Source: an uncultured Marvinbryantia sp. (GTDB taxonomy: Bacteria; Bacillota; Clostridia; Lachnospirales; Lachnospiraceae). Taken from it: a stretch of 64,000 nt of DNA. The stretch is taken from positions 1 to 64,000 of the forward strand of contig CANRIR010000004.1 in NCBI GenBank assembly GCA_947630735.1. Reading direction: 5' to 3'. A program made the position numbers and the translations under genes. Under the pieces are notes generated by a model. That model had not been told where the DNA came from and did not search any database. It saw only the letters and a list, made by a program, of their open reading frames with translations. Shown here piece by piece: positions 35,187-43,775 of this stretch. Each line of letters begins with the position of its first letter. The first letter of the stretch is position 1.

Positions 35187-35942
35187 ATGAGCCATATACA
35201 TATCGACGTGGAGGGCGTATCGTTCGCCTATGAGAAGGAGAGGGAGATCCTGACGGATATCTCTTTTCATGCCGCCGAGACGGACTCCATCGGTCTGATC
35301 GGGGCGAACGGGGTGGGAAAATCCACCCTGCTGAAGCTTCTGGTGGGCCTGAACCTGGGCTTTTCGGGATCCATCCGGGTGATGGACATCCCGGTGGAGA
35401 AGCGCACGCTGTCGCAGATCCGCTCGCGGATCGGCTACGTGTTCCAGGACTCGGACAGCCAGCTCTTTATGACCACGGCCTGCGAGGATATCGCCTTTGC
35501 GCCCAGAAACTACGGCCTGCCGGAGGAGGAAGTGCAAAAGCGCGTGCAGCAGGCGCTTTCCCTGACGGGGATCGAGCATCTGCGCGACAAGCAGATCTAC
35601 AAAATGTCCGGGGGAGAGAAAAAGCTGGTGTCCATCGCCACCATCCTGTCCATGACGCCGGACATCATCTTGATGGATGAGCCGTCCATCGCCCTCGACC
35701 CGCGCAACCGCAGGAACCTGATCCGTATCTTAAATTCCTTCGGGCACCTGAAGATCATCGCCTCCCACGACCTGGACATGATCCTGGACACCTGTGCCCG
35801 CACCATTCTCATGTCGGGCGGGAGGATCATCTGCGACGGGAACACGGAGGAGATCCTGTCGGATCAAAAATTGCTGGAGGAGAACGGGCTGGAGCTGCCG
35901 CTCTGCCTGCAGGGGCGAAGCGCTTTTAGGGCGGCCCGTTAG
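35187..35942 (+). CDS. cbiO: ECF Ni/Co importer ATPase CbiO
   Basis: The start is the ATG at 35187, nine bases after AGGAGG; an ATG at 35178 abuts the ribosome site and is unlikely. The product has 251 residues. Walker A is LIGANGVGKSTLLKLLVGL, the Q-loop is YVFQDSDSQLFMTTACEDIA (the ECF-type extended Q motif), the signature is KMSGGEKKLVSIATILSM, Walker B is IILMDEPSIALDPRNR and the switch His is in IIASHDLDMIL. A single ATPase gene suggests a CbiO homodimer. It completes the importer whose likely repressor is the CsoR-like protein. Confidence 0.94.
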   Translation: MSHIHIDVEGVSFAYEKEREILTDISFHAAETDSIGLIGANGVGKSTLLKLLVGLNLGFSGSIRVMDIPVEKRTLSQIRSRIGYVFQDSDSQLFMTTACEDIAFAPRNYGLPEEEVQKRVQQALSLTGIEHLRDKQIYKMSGGEKKLVSIATILSMTPDIILMDEPSIALDPRNRRNLIRILNSFGHLKIIASHDLDMILDTCARTILMSGGRIICDGNTEEILSDQKLLEENGLELPLCLQGRSAFRAAR

Positions 35943-35949
35943 GCTTTTT

Positions 35950-35979
35950 CTATCTGCGCCCTGTGCAGGGGCCGGATAG
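35950..35979. promoter_or_regulatory. Hairpin after cbiO
   Basis: CTATCTG (35950-35956) pairs with CGGATAG (35973-35979), with CCCTG/CAGGG inside. No T tract follows, so it is a weak or processing-type terminator at best. Confidence 0.35.
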
Positions 35980-36011
35980 AATCTATAAATGATATCAAAG
36001 GAGGGATCCGT

Positions 36012-36896
36012 ATGTCGGCATACAGCGACAACATTCGGAAAACATTTAAGGAGGGGGACGACGTGCGCGACGCCGGGCTTGCCACGCCAGAGGACATCGC
36101 GCGCTTCGACGATATCCCCTATGGGGCAGACCCCGCGCAGCAGTCTCTGGACGTGTACCGTCCGAAAAACGCGGCCGGGCAGAAGCTGCCGGTCATCGTG
36201 AGCGTGCATGGGGGCGGCTGGGTGTACGGCGACAAAGAGCGCTACCAGTACTACTGCATGAGCCTGGCCCAGAGGGGCTTCGCGGTGGTAAACTTTACCT
36301 ACCGCCTCGCCCCGGAGAACAAATTCCCGGCCTGCCTGGAAGATACGGCCGCCGTGTTTGCGTGGGTGCTGGAGAACGGCGGGGCATATGGCTTTGACAC
36401 GGCCCACGTGTTCGGCGTGGGGGACAGCGCGGGAGGGCATATCCTGGGGCTGTTCTGCGGCCTTTGCACGAACCCGGAGCTTGCCGCGCAGTTTTCCTTC
36501 GGGGCGCCGGCGGGCTTTGCGCCCACAGCGGTGGCCTTAAACTGCGGCGCTTACCGGCTGGAGCGGCCGGAGATGGGCGATCTGTCGTCCGGGATCCTGC
36601 CGGATCTTTTAAGCGGGGGAGGCACCGCGCAGGAGATGGCGCTGCTGGACGTTCCGTCCTATGTGACGTCCGCGTTCCCGCCCACATTTCTGATGACGGC
36701 CACCGGGGATTTCCTGAAAAACCAGGCCCTTTTGATGGCGGAGACCCTGAGCGGGAAAAATGTGCCGTATATCTGCCGCCTCTACGGGACGGAAGAGCAC
36801 AAGCTGTTCCACGTGTTCCACTGCGATATGCGCTCCGCGGAGGGGGCGAAATGCAACGACGACGAGTGCGCGTTCTTCCGGGAGTTCTGCGCATAA
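36012..36896 (+). CDS. Alpha/beta hydrolase, HSL-type esterase
   Basis: The 294-residue protein belongs to the hormone-sensitive-lipase-like esterases. The oxyanion motif HGGG is in VSVHGGGWVYGDKERY, the nucleophile elbow is GVGDSAGGHILGLF, and the C-terminal Asp/His of the triad are likely in LMTATGDFLKNQALLMAE and the EEHKLFHVFHCD segment. No signal peptide is seen, so it is cytoplasmic. AAAGGAGGG lies before the ATG. The likely substrates are short acyl esters, perhaps acetylated sugars, but this is inference; the neighbours give no pathway. A leftward terminator begins right at its stop. Confidence 0.85.
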   Translation: MSAYSDNIRKTFKEGDDVRDAGLATPEDIARFDDIPYGADPAQQSLDVYRPKNAAGQKLPVIVSVHGGGWVYGDKERYQYYCMSLAQRGFAVVNFTYRLAPENKFPACLEDTAAVFAWVLENGGAYGFDTAHVFGVGDSAGGHILGLFCGLCTNPELAAQFSFGAPAGFAPTAVALNCGAYRLERPEMGDLSSGILPDLLSGGGTAQEMALLDVPSYVTSAFPPTFLMTATGDFLKNQALLMAETLSGKNVPYICRLYGTEEHKLFHVFHCDMRSAEGAKCNDDECAFFREFCA

Positions 36897-36943
36897 AAAA
36901 GACGGCCGCAGGCCGCCGCGAAGAAGCGGCGGTGCGCGGCCCG
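36895..36943 (-). terminator. Terminator of the leftward tRNA-Thr transcript
   Basis: Read on the minus strand, a GC-rich hairpin (GCCGCCGC/GCGGCGGT with outer GGCC pairing, 36903-36943) is followed by GTCTTTTTT. It overlaps the last bases of the esterase gene on the other strand. Confidence 0.65.
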
Positions 36944-36991
36944 GCACATTCATGGCTTGACATCGGGATATGAAAAAGATAAAATAAAAAA

Positions 36992-37064
<73 letters not shown>

Positions 37065-37089
37065 TTATGTGAAGTTTCACACAAGGGAT

Positions 37090-37118
37090 ATTATATACAA
37101 TGTTTCTTGTTTTTGCAA
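37090..37118 (-). promoter_or_regulatory. Promoter of tRNA-Thr
   Basis: On the minus strand, TTGCAA (37118-37113), 17 bp, TATAAT (37095-37090), 26 bases before the mature tRNA 5' end. Confidence 0.75.
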
Positions 37119-37155
37119 GACTTATTTTTAATTTTTTCGGATGGAGGAAGAATAC

Positions 37156-38607
37156 ATGGAGAGAGTACGGACACGTTTTGCGCCGAGCCCCACGGGGAGG
37201 ATGCACGTGGGCAATCTTCGGACGGCGCTGTACGCCTATCTGATCGCCAAGCACGAGGGCGGCGATTTTTTATTGCGCATTGAGGACACGGACCAGGAGC
37301 GCTTTGTGGAGGGAGCCCTGGAGATCATCTACCGCACCCTGGAGCGCGCGGGCCTTGCCCACGACGAGGGGCCGGACAAAGACGGCGGCTATGGGCCCTA
37401 TGTGCAGAGCGAGCGCCAGAAAAAAGGCATTTACCTGGAGTACGCCAAACAGCTGATTGAGAAGGGGGAGGCATATTACTGCTTCTGTGATAAAGAGCGG
37501 CTGGAATCCCTAAAGCAGGTGGTGGCGGGCAAGGAGATCTCCATCTACGACAAGCACTGCCTGCACATTTCCAAAGAGGAGGTCCAGGCGAAGCTGGACG
37601 CGGGCGTGCCCTATGTGATCCGCCAGAATGTGCCCAACGAGGGCACCACAAAGTTTGAGGACGACATTTACGGAACCATCGAGGTGCCGAACGCGGAGCT
37701 GGACGACATGATCCTCATCAAGTCCGACGGGTTCCCCACCTACAATTTCGCCAATGTGGTGGACGACCACCTCATGGAGATCTCCCACGTGGTGCGCGGC
37801 AACGAGTACCTCTCCTCGGCCCCGAAGTACAACCGGCTCTACGACGCCTTCGGGTGGAAGGTGCCGGTCTATGTGCACTGCCCGCTGATCACGGATGAGA
37901 ACCACAAAAAGCTGAGCAAGCGCAGCGGCCATTCCTCCTACGAGGATCTGCTGGAGCAGGGCTTTTTGTCGGAGGCCATTGTAAACTATGTGGCGCTTCT
38001 GGGCTGGTGCCCGCCGGACAACCGGGAGATCTTCTCCCTCGAGGAGCTGGTGGAGGCGTTCGACTACCACCATATGAGCAAGTCCCCGGCCGTGTTCGAC
38101 ATCAATAAGTTAAAATGGATGAACGGCGAGTACCTAAAGGCCATGGACCCGGAAAAATTTTATGAGATGGCGCTGCCTTATATCCGCCAGGCCATCACGC
38201 GGGAGCTGGATTTCCGGAAGATCGCGGAGATGGTGCGCACGCGCATCGAGGTGTTCCCGGACATCCCGGCCCTCATCGACTTCTTCGAGGCGGTTCCCAA
38301 GTACGACGTCTCCATGTACACCCACAAGAAGATGAAGACCACGCAGGAATCCTCCCTGACGGTGTTAAAAGAGGTGCTTCCCCTGCTGGAGGCCCAGGAG
38401 GATTACAGCAACGATGCGCTCTACGCTTTGCTTTTAGACTACGCGAAGGAGCACGGATATAAGAACGGCTATGTGATGTGGCCCATCCGCACGGCAGCCT
38501 CCGGCAAACAGATGACGCCGGCGGGCGCCACCGAGATCATGGAGATCCTCGGCCGCGACGAGACGGTGGCCCGCCTGAAGGCCGCCATTGAAAAACTGGA
38601 GAGATAA
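37156..38607 (+). CDS. gltX: Glutamyl-tRNA synthetase
   Basis: GluRS charges tRNA-Glu. The start is the ATG at 37156, eight bases after GGAGG; the ATG at 37141 has no upstream ribosome site. The product has 483 residues. The HIGH-equivalent is in [20 protein letters not shown] (HVGN), and the KMSKS-equivalent is [36 protein letters not shown] and [20 protein letters not shown] are further family signatures. The C-terminal all-helical anticodon domain is complete. A helicase gene starts one base after the stop, so the two are co-transcribed. No clear forward promoter was found in the AT-rich gap with the divergent tRNA. Confidence 0.95.
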   Translation: MERVRTRFAPSPTGRMHVGNLRTALYAYLIAKHEGGDFLLRIEDTDQERFVEGALEIIYRTLERAGLAHDEGPDKDGGYGPYVQSERQKKGIYLEYAKQLIEKGEAYYCFCDKERLESLKQVVAGKEISIYDKHCLHISKEEVQAKLDAGVPYVIRQNVPNEGTTKFEDDIYGTIEVPNAELDDMILIKSDGFPTYNFANVVDDHLMEISHVVRGNEYLSSAPKYNRLYDAFGWKVPVYVHCPLITDENHKKLSKRSGHSSYEDLLEQGFLSEAIVNYVALLGWCPPDNREIFSLEELVEAFDYHHMSKSPAVFDINKLKWMNGEYLKAMDPEKFYEMALPYIRQAITRELDFRKIAEMVRTRIEVFPDIPALIDFFEAVPKYDVSMYTHKKMKTTQESSLTVLKEVLPLLEAQEDYSNDALYALLLDYAKEHGYKNGYVMWPIRTAASGKQMTPAGATEIMEILGRDETVARLKAAIEKLER

Positions 38608-38608
38608 G

Positions 38609-40453
38609 ATGGCTCTTTCGGACGCGCAGAAAAGAGCGGTCATGCACCGGGACGGCCCCGCCATAGTACTGGCGGGGCCGGGTTCCGGCAAGACCACAGT
38701 GATCACAAGAAGAACAAAATATCTGATCGAGGAATACGGCATTTCGCCCATTCACATCCTGGTCGTCACATTCACAAAGGCAGCCGCGCAGGAAATGCGG
38801 GAGCGCTTTCTCGCCCTGTGCCGGATCGAAAAGACACAGGTCCGCTTCGGCACCTTCCACTCTGTTTTCTACGAGATCCTGAAACACGCCTACCACCTGA
38901 CCGCGGCCAACATCGCCGGGGAGGACAGACGGCACGCCCTTTTGCGGGAAGTCATATCCGGCATGCGCCTGGAGCTCGACGACGAGGCGGAGTTTTTAAG
39001 CGACGTGTCGAAGGAGATCAGCCTGGTCAAGAACGAGCGCATCCCGCTGGACCACTACTACGCGGCCAACGTGCCGGAGGAACAGTTCCGCGAGATCTTC
39101 CGCCGGTACGCCAAGCGGATGGAGCAGGAGCGCCTGCTGGATTACGACGATCTTCTGACCTGCACCCTGGAGCTGCTCCAGAACCGCCCGGACATCCTGG
39201 AGGGGTGGCGCGAACGCTACCAGTATATCCTGGTGGACGAGTTCCAGGACATCAACCGCATCCAGTACGACATCTTAAAGCTCCTGGCGGCCCCCAGAAA
39301 CAATCTGTTCATCGTGGGGGACGACGATCAGTCCATCTACCGCTTCCGCGGGGCGAAGCCGGAGATCATGCTGCACTTTCCCAGGGAATATCCGGACGCG
39401 GTGCAGATCCTTCTGGACCAGAACTTCCGATGCCCGGGAAACGTGATGGACGCGGCTGCCCGCGTGATCGCGAACAACACGGTGCGTTTTTCCAAAAAGA
39501 TCCGCAAGGTAAAAGCGGAGGGGCAAAAGATCGAGCGGCTGCTGTTTGCGGACCAGACCCAGGAGAGCCTGGGCATCATCCGCCGCATCCAGGAAGGAAT
39601 TGAGCAGGGGAGAGCCTACAAAGACTTTGCCGTGCTCTACCGGAACAACACGGACGCGGGCGTCCTGTCGCAGAAGCTGTTGGAGTACAACGTGCCTTTT
39701 CGTATGCGGGACGTGGTGCCGAATCTGTTCGAGCACTGGATCGCGAAGCACATAACGGCCTACCTCCGGCTGGCCATGGGCAGCAGGGCGCGGGAGGACT
39801 TTCTAAAGATCATCAACCGCCCGAAGCGCTACATCGAGCGCGCCGCCCTGGATTCGCCGGCGGTGGATCTCGACCGGCTGCGCATGTACTATGAGGAAAA
39901 GTACTGGGTGGTCGAGCGGATCGACAAGCTGGAGCGCGACCTGGCGGTCCTCGCAAAGCTGGAGCCCTACGCGGCGGTCCACTACATCCGCCACGGCATC
40001 GGCTACGAGGAATATCTGGGGGAGTACGCCGAATACCGGCACATAAAGGCGGAAGACCTGTACGAGGTGCTGGACCGGCTGGCACAGAGCGCGAAGGGTT
40101 ACCGGACGCATGAGCAGTGGTTCGCGTATATGGAGGAGTACGCCGCCATGCTGAAGGAGCAGGCGGGGCAGAGAAACGACAACAGGGACGCGGTTACCCT
40201 GACGACCCTGCACAGCGCCAAGGGCCTGGAATTTCCGGTGGTGTTCCTGATCGATGTGAACGAGGGGATCATCCCCTATAAAAAGGCGATCCTGCAAAGC
40301 GATGTGGAGGAGGAGCGCCGGATGTTCTACGTGGGGATCACGCGCGCGTCGGAGAAGCTGACGCTCTGCGTCTTAAAAGAGCGGAACGGCAGGCAGCTGC
40401 GGCCGTCGCCGTTTCTTGCGGGGATGTTTCCCGGACAAAATAAAACGACATAA
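38609..40453 (+). CDS. UvrD/PcrA-like superfamily 1 helicase, short form
   Basis: The 614-residue helicase has the Q motif (LSDAQKRAVMHRDGPAIVLA), Walker A (GPGSGKTTVITRRTKYL), motif Ia (VVTFTKAAAQEMRERFL), motif II (YILVDEFQDINRIQYDIL), motif III (GDDDQSIYRFRGAKPEI), motif IV (QNFRCPGNV), motif V (TLHSAKGLEFPVVFLIDVNE) and motif VI (EEERRMFYVGITRASEKLTL). It is shorter than typical PcrA and lacks that C-terminal RNA-polymerase-binding tail, so a specialised repair role is plausible. It follows gltX by one base. A long hairpin ends the unit. Confidence 0.88.
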   Translation: MALSDAQKRAVMHRDGPAIVLAGPGSGKTTVITRRTKYLIEEYGISPIHILVVTFTKAAAQEMRERFLALCRIEKTQVRFGTFHSVFYEILKHAYHLTAANIAGEDRRHALLREVISGMRLELDDEAEFLSDVSKEISLVKNERIPLDHYYAANVPEEQFREIFRRYAKRMEQERLLDYDDLLTCTLELLQNRPDILEGWRERYQYILVDEFQDINRIQYDILKLLAAPRNNLFIVGDDDQSIYRFRGAKPEIMLHFPREYPDAVQILLDQNFRCPGNVMDAAARVIANNTVRFSKKIRKVKAEGQKIERLLFADQTQESLGIIRRIQEGIEQGRAYKDFAVLYRNNTDAGVLSQKLLEYNVPFRMRDVVPNLFEHWIAKHITAYLRLAMGSRAREDFLKIINRPKRYIERAALDSPAVDLDRLRMYYEEKYWVVERIDKLERDLAVLAKLEPYAAVHYIRHGIGYEEYLGEYAEYRHIKAEDLYEVLDRLAQSAKGYRTHEQWFAYMEEYAAMLKEQAGQRNDNRDAVTLTTLHSAKGLEFPVVFLIDVNEGIIPYKKAILQSDVEEERRMFYVGITRASEKLTLCVLKERNGRQLRPSPFLAGMFPGQNKTT

Positions 40454-40454
40454 A

Positions 40455-40510
40455 AAACCCCGTCCCGTTTTTGGCCTCCCGGGGGAGGACCGAAAAACCG
40501 GGCGGGGTTT
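40455..40510. terminator. Long hairpin terminator between convergent genes
   Basis: AAAACCCCGTCCCG with TTTTTGG pairs with CCGAAAAA and CGGGCGGGGTTT across 40455-40510. On the minus strand the stem runs into TTTTTTATG, so it best serves the leftward DUF1292 gene, but it also closes the helicase gene. Confidence 0.7.
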
Positions 40511-40553
40511 GCGGCTGTTTTGGAACCAATGTCCCGTGAAGAGCTGTCCCGCG

Positions 40554-40901
40554 TCAGGATTCCTCCTCGTCGTCCATCTCTTCAAATTCCTGCTCATCCA
40601 TAAATTCGTCGAAGGCGTCCGCCGCGATCTCATACTCGTCGTCGTCCTCGATGTTTTCCAGGGTCGGCTGGCCGTTTTCTTCCTTGTAGCGGTAGAGATA
40701 CACTTCGCCGTCCTCGCTCACCTGGCCGTCATCCAGGGGGAGCAGCGCGATATATTCCCTTCCCTCCGCCTCAAAGATGGTAAGTATGGCGCACTCCAGA
40801 ATGGAGCCGTCGTCAAGGGTCAGCGTGACGGTGGCATGTTCGCAGTCTCCGCTTGTGCAGGAGTCACAGTTGCCGCTGCAGTTCAGATCCTGTTCGTTCA
40901 T
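40554..40901 (-). CDS. DUF1292 (YrzB-like) protein with N-terminal Cys cluster
   Basis: The acidic 115-residue protein has a DUF1292 core: ATVTLTLDDGSILECAILTI, EGREYIALLPLDD, and EVYLYRYKEENGQPTLENIE, with a very acidic C-terminal tail (DEFMDEQEFEEMDDEEES). The family is small and of unknown function in Firmicutes. Unlike the basic form, the N-terminus holds four closely spaced Cys (NCSGNCDSCTSGDCEH), which could bind a metal or an Fe-S cluster. AAGAGGT lies before the start on the minus strand. It stands alone between two + strand genes. Confidence 0.82.
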   Translation of the reverse strand: MNEQDLNCSGNCDSCTSGDCEHATVTLTLDDGSILECAILTIFEAEGREYIALLPLDDGQVSEDGEVYLYRYKEENGQPTLENIEDDDEYEIAADAFDEFMDEQEFEEMDDEEES

Positions 40902-40954
40902 GGTCGGTTTACCTCTTTTCTGCCGGAATTAGTCTGGGAATACCGGCAAAGCCC

Positions 40955-40983
40955 ACTTTATCAGAGTTTCCGTGCAAATGCAA
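40955..40983 (-). promoter_or_regulatory. Promoter of the DUF1292 gene
   Basis: On the minus strand, TTGCAT (40983-40978), 17 bp, TAAAGT (40960-40955), 54 bases before the start at 40901. Confidence 0.5.
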
Positions 40984-41031
40984 GCAAAATTATAAAACTA
41001 TTATAAACTATTATACTTTTTTGCCGAGGTA

Positions 41032-41040
41032 TGCTACAAT
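41032..41040 (+). promoter_or_regulatory. Extended -10 promoter of the GH13 gene
   Basis: TGCTACAAT at 41032-41040 is an extended -10 (TGn plus TACAAT). No good -35 lies at the right distance. The start at 41099 is 58 bases downstream after GGAAGGATGAGG. Confidence 0.5.
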
Positions 41041-41098
41041 GAAACCACAACGGCACGCAAAAGCTTGATTTCGCTTAAGGGAAGGATGAGGACGTAGA

Positions 41099-42940
41099 AT
41101 GGCTTGGATGATCGACAGAAGTACGGCGCTTTTCTGCATACCTGGTGCCATGGAGGAGGGAGACGGCGTCCGCTTTACAGCCGCCGTCCGTCCGGGACAG
41201 GAGGCCTCTGTGCTGCTCTTTGACAGACAGAATTGGGAACTTGTGCAGGAGGCAGAGTTTCCCATGGAGGCCGCGATCGGAGAACTGCGCACACTGAAAG
41301 TAATTGGTTTGCCCTGGAAAAAAGTTTTTTACTGCTACAAAATAAACGGAAAGGCCGTCTGCGACCCCTGTGCGGCGCTGATCGTCAGGCGGGACGGCCC
41401 GGAATGGGAAGAAACAGAAACGCCTCAGATACTCTGTGAACTGAATTTTGAACCCTACGACTGGCAGGGGGACACATTTCCCCGGATCCCCTATGAGGAC
41501 GCGGTCATGTACCACCTGCACGTGCGCAACTTTACCAAGCATCCCAGATCGAAGGTGCGCCACAAGGGCACGTTTCTCGGCCTTGCCGAGAAGATCCCGT
41601 ACCTTGCGGATCTGGGCGTGAACCAGATCAAGCTGATGCCGGTCTATGAGCCGGCTCCCCAAGAGGAGACCGGGTGCGGGACGCCCGCGGGAATGGACGC
41701 CCCGTTTATCGGCACGGCGTCCGCGGCGCCTGCGCAGAAGCCCAACTGCTGGGGCTACGGGCCGGGGTTCTACTATGCGCCCCGCCGCCTGTTTGCGGCC
41801 ACTAAAAACCCGGTCCGGGAGCTGAAGGACATGGTGCGCGCCATGCACCAGAACGGCATCGAGGTCATTCTGGAAATGTTTTTCCCGGAAGAGATCGCGG
41901 TGCGGTCCGTGCTGGACTGCCTGACCTACTGGGTGCGCGAGTTCCACATAGATGGATTCCACCTGATGGGAAACGAGGGGCTGACCGGCTGCCTGAAGGG
42001 GGACGCGCTTCTTGCGCAGACCAAGCTTCTGTGCAGCGGCTGCGGCCCGCTGCCGGACGGCGGCACACGCCATTTCGCGGAGTGCAACGACGGGTTTCTG
42101 GCGGATGTGCGCCGCATCCTGAAGGGCGACGAGGGGATGTTGGAATCCTTTGCCTACCGGACGCGCAGAAACGCGGATTTCTACGCCGTCGTTAACTATC
42201 TGACCAACCACGACGGCTTTACCCTGATGGACCTGGTGAGCTACGACAACAAGCACAACGAGGCGAACGGGGAGCACAACGCGGACGGGGCCGTCTACAA
42301 TTTCAGCTGGAACTGCGGGCAGGAGGGGCCGAGCCGGAAGAAGGCCGTCCTGGCGCTCCGCAGAAGGCAGCTGCGCAACGCGTTCCTGCTGCTCTTGCTC
42401 TCCCAGGGCACGCCCATGCTGCTGGCGGGCGACGAGTTCGGCAATTCCCAGTCGGGCAACAACAATCCCTACTGCCTGGACAATGAGATCTCCTGGACGG
42501 ACTGGGGCGCTGCCGCCCGCAACGGCTGGCTTGCGGAATTTGTGAAAAAGGCGGTGGCCTTCCGCAGGGAGCACCGCATCCTGCACATGTCCTCGGAGTT
42601 TCAGATGTGCGATTACCAGTCCTGCGGCTACCCGGATCTCTCGTACCACAGCGGCAGGGCCTGGTACGGCGGTTTCGAATACAACAGCCGCCAGATCGGG
42701 ATGATGTACTGCGAAAAATACGCGGGGCAGGAGGGCTTCCTCTACGTGGCCTGCAACCTGCACCCGCTCGCGCAGGAGCTGGCTGTGCCGGCGCTTCCGG
42801 CGGGCATGTGCTGGTACCTTGCCGCCGACACGTCCCTGGAGAGCGGGTTTCTGCAGGAAGAACAGAGGATGGAAGAGTGCCGCACCGTGCAGGTGCCGGC
42901 GCGGACCATCCTGGTCATGACAGGAAGAAAGGAACCGTAG
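41099..42940 (+). CDS. GlgX/isoamylase-like GH13 protein lacking catalytic residues (probable pseudoenzyme)
   Basis: The 613-residue protein follows the debranching-enzyme layout: an N-terminal beta domain, a barrel with YEDAVMYHLHVRNFTKHP, and a C-terminal domain with GTPMLLAGDEFGNSQSGNNN and EISWTDW. The catalytic regions are broken. Region I should read D-V-V-x-N-H but is VILEMFFPEE. Region II should read D-G-F-R-x-D but is IDGFHLMGNEG, with His288 for Arg and Met290 for the nucleophile Asp. The acid Glu of region III is missing (LLAQTKLLCSG). Only region IV, TNHDGFTLMDLVSY (H371-D372), is intact. It should not hydrolyse glucan but could bind it. Reading frame and length are good, so it is under selection rather than decaying. 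Confidence 0.82.
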   Translation: MAWMIDRSTALFCIPGAMEEGDGVRFTAAVRPGQEASVLLFDRQNWELVQEAEFPMEAAIGELRTLKVIGLPWKKVFYCYKINGKAVCDPCAALIVRRDGPEWEETETPQILCELNFEPYDWQGDTFPRIPYEDAVMYHLHVRNFTKHPRSKVRHKGTFLGLAEKIPYLADLGVNQIKLMPVYEPAPQEETGCGTPAGMDAPFIGTASAAPAQKPNCWGYGPGFYYAPRRLFAATKNPVRELKDMVRAMHQNGIEVILEMFFPEEIAVRSVLDCLTYWVREFHIDGFHLMGNEGLTGCLKGDALLAQTKLLCSGCGPLPDGGTRHFAECNDGFLADVRRILKGDEGMLESFAYRTRRNADFYAVVNYLTNHDGFTLMDLVSYDNKHNEANGEHNADGAVYNFSWNCGQEGPSRKKAVLALRRRQLRNAFLLLLLSQGTPMLLAGDEFGNSQSGNNNPYCLDNEISWTDWGAAARNGWLAEFVKKAVAFRREHRILHMSSEFQMCDYQSCGYPDLSYHSGRAWYGGFEYNSRQIGMMYCEKYAGQEGFLYVACNLHPLAQELAVPALPAGMCWYLAADTSLESGFLQEEQRMEECRTVQVPARTILVMTGRKEP

Positions 42941-42944
42941 ATTT

Positions 42945-43544
42945 ATGGATGTGATCGGACATTTTCGGACCATCACGGAGCACAAGCTGCTGGTGATGCG
43001 CCACTGCTTCCGGATGGGGCTGTACCGCCAGGGGCTTGCCCACGACCTCTCCAAATATCTCCCGTCGGAGTTTCTGGTGGGCGCAAAATACTATCAGGGC
43101 ACCAGGAGCCCCAACAACGCGGAGCGCGAGGCGAAGGGCTATTCCTCGGCCTGGCTGCACCACAAGGGCAGGAACAAACATCACTTTGAATACTGGATCG
43201 ATTACAGCCTGGAGAAGCCGGACCACACCATGGCCGGCATGCGCATGCCGCGAAGATATGTGGCGGAGATGCTGGCCGACCGCATCGCGGCCTCCAAAGT
43301 GTACAACAAGCAAACTTACACCAAAAGCGAACCCCTGCGCTATTTTCAGAAAGGGCAGGAGCGCTATATGATGCACCCGCAGACAAAGCGGGAGCTGGAG
43401 TTTCTGCTGCGCTATCTGGACCGCTTCGGCGAGGAGGCGTGTTTCCGGTATGTGAAACACGTCTACCTGGCGAAAGAGCCGCGCGGGTTTTGCCCAAAAA
43501 AAGCCTGCCGCAGATCCGACGTGCGCGGATGCGGCAGACGCTAA
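42945..43544 (+). CDS. DUF5662 family protein
   Basis: The 199-residue protein begins IGHFRTITEHKLLVMRHCFR, then GLYRQGLAHDLSKYLPSEF and HHKGRNKHHFEYWIDYS. The His- and Asp-rich helices (LAHDLSK; HH-x3-KHH) look like an HD-type metal site. I recognise this as the DUF5662 family common in Firmicutes and often carried by phages; its function is unknown to me. It starts four bases after the GH13 stop and is probably co-transcribed with it. The last ~15 residues (KKACRRSDVRGCGRR) are encoded within a hairpin that acts as a terminator on the other strand, so the true family ends before them. Confidence 0.75.
   Translation: MDVIGHFRTITEHKLLVMRHCFRMGLYRQGLAHDLSKYLPSEFLVGAKYYQGTRSPNNAEREAKGYSSAWLHHKGRNKHHFEYWIDYSLEKPDHTMAGMRMPRRYVAEMLADRIAASKVYNKQTYTKSEPLRYFQKGQERYMMHPQTKRELEFLLRYLDRFGEEACFRYVKHVYLAKEPRGFCPKKACRRSDVRGCGRR
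43495..43537 (-). terminator. Leftward terminator inside the 3' end of the DUF5662 gene
   Basis: CTGCCGC-AG-ATCCG (43505-43518) pairs with CGGAT-GCGGCAG (43526-43537). On the minus strand the hairpin is followed by GCTTTTTTT (43504-43496). It is the first convincing stop for the leftward luxS transcript. Confidence 0.6.
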
Positions 43545-43581
43545 AACCAGCGTGCCGTATAACGTGAATAGGATGTGCTCT

Positions 43582-43758
43582 AAAACGGGGCTGCTGTAAA
43601 ATACCTGGCAGTCTGCCGCAGATCCGTTGTTTGCGTATCTTCGTTACAGCTGTCTGCCTGCGGCGGACTGCATCCGTCTCAGATCAGACAGCTGTCTCAG
43701 ATATGCGGACAACCAGACTGCGGCATGCGCCAGGTACATTTTACAGCAGCCCCGTTTT
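43582..43758. repeat. 177-bp palindromic element
   Basis: AAAACGGGGCTGCTGTAAAAT at 43582-43602 and its exact complement at 43738-43758 are 21-base inverted ends. The interior continues the pairing: ACCTGGC/GCCAGGT, TGCCGCAG/CTGCGGCA, GCGTATCT/AGATATGC, and an inner perfect ACAGCTGTCTG/CAGACAGCTGT, so the whole element can fold as one hairpin. A shorter relative lies at 53328-53395. No ORF is present. It occupies the gap between DUF5662 and luxS. Confidence 0.8.
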
Positions 43759-43775
43759 GTGGAAAAACAGATCGT

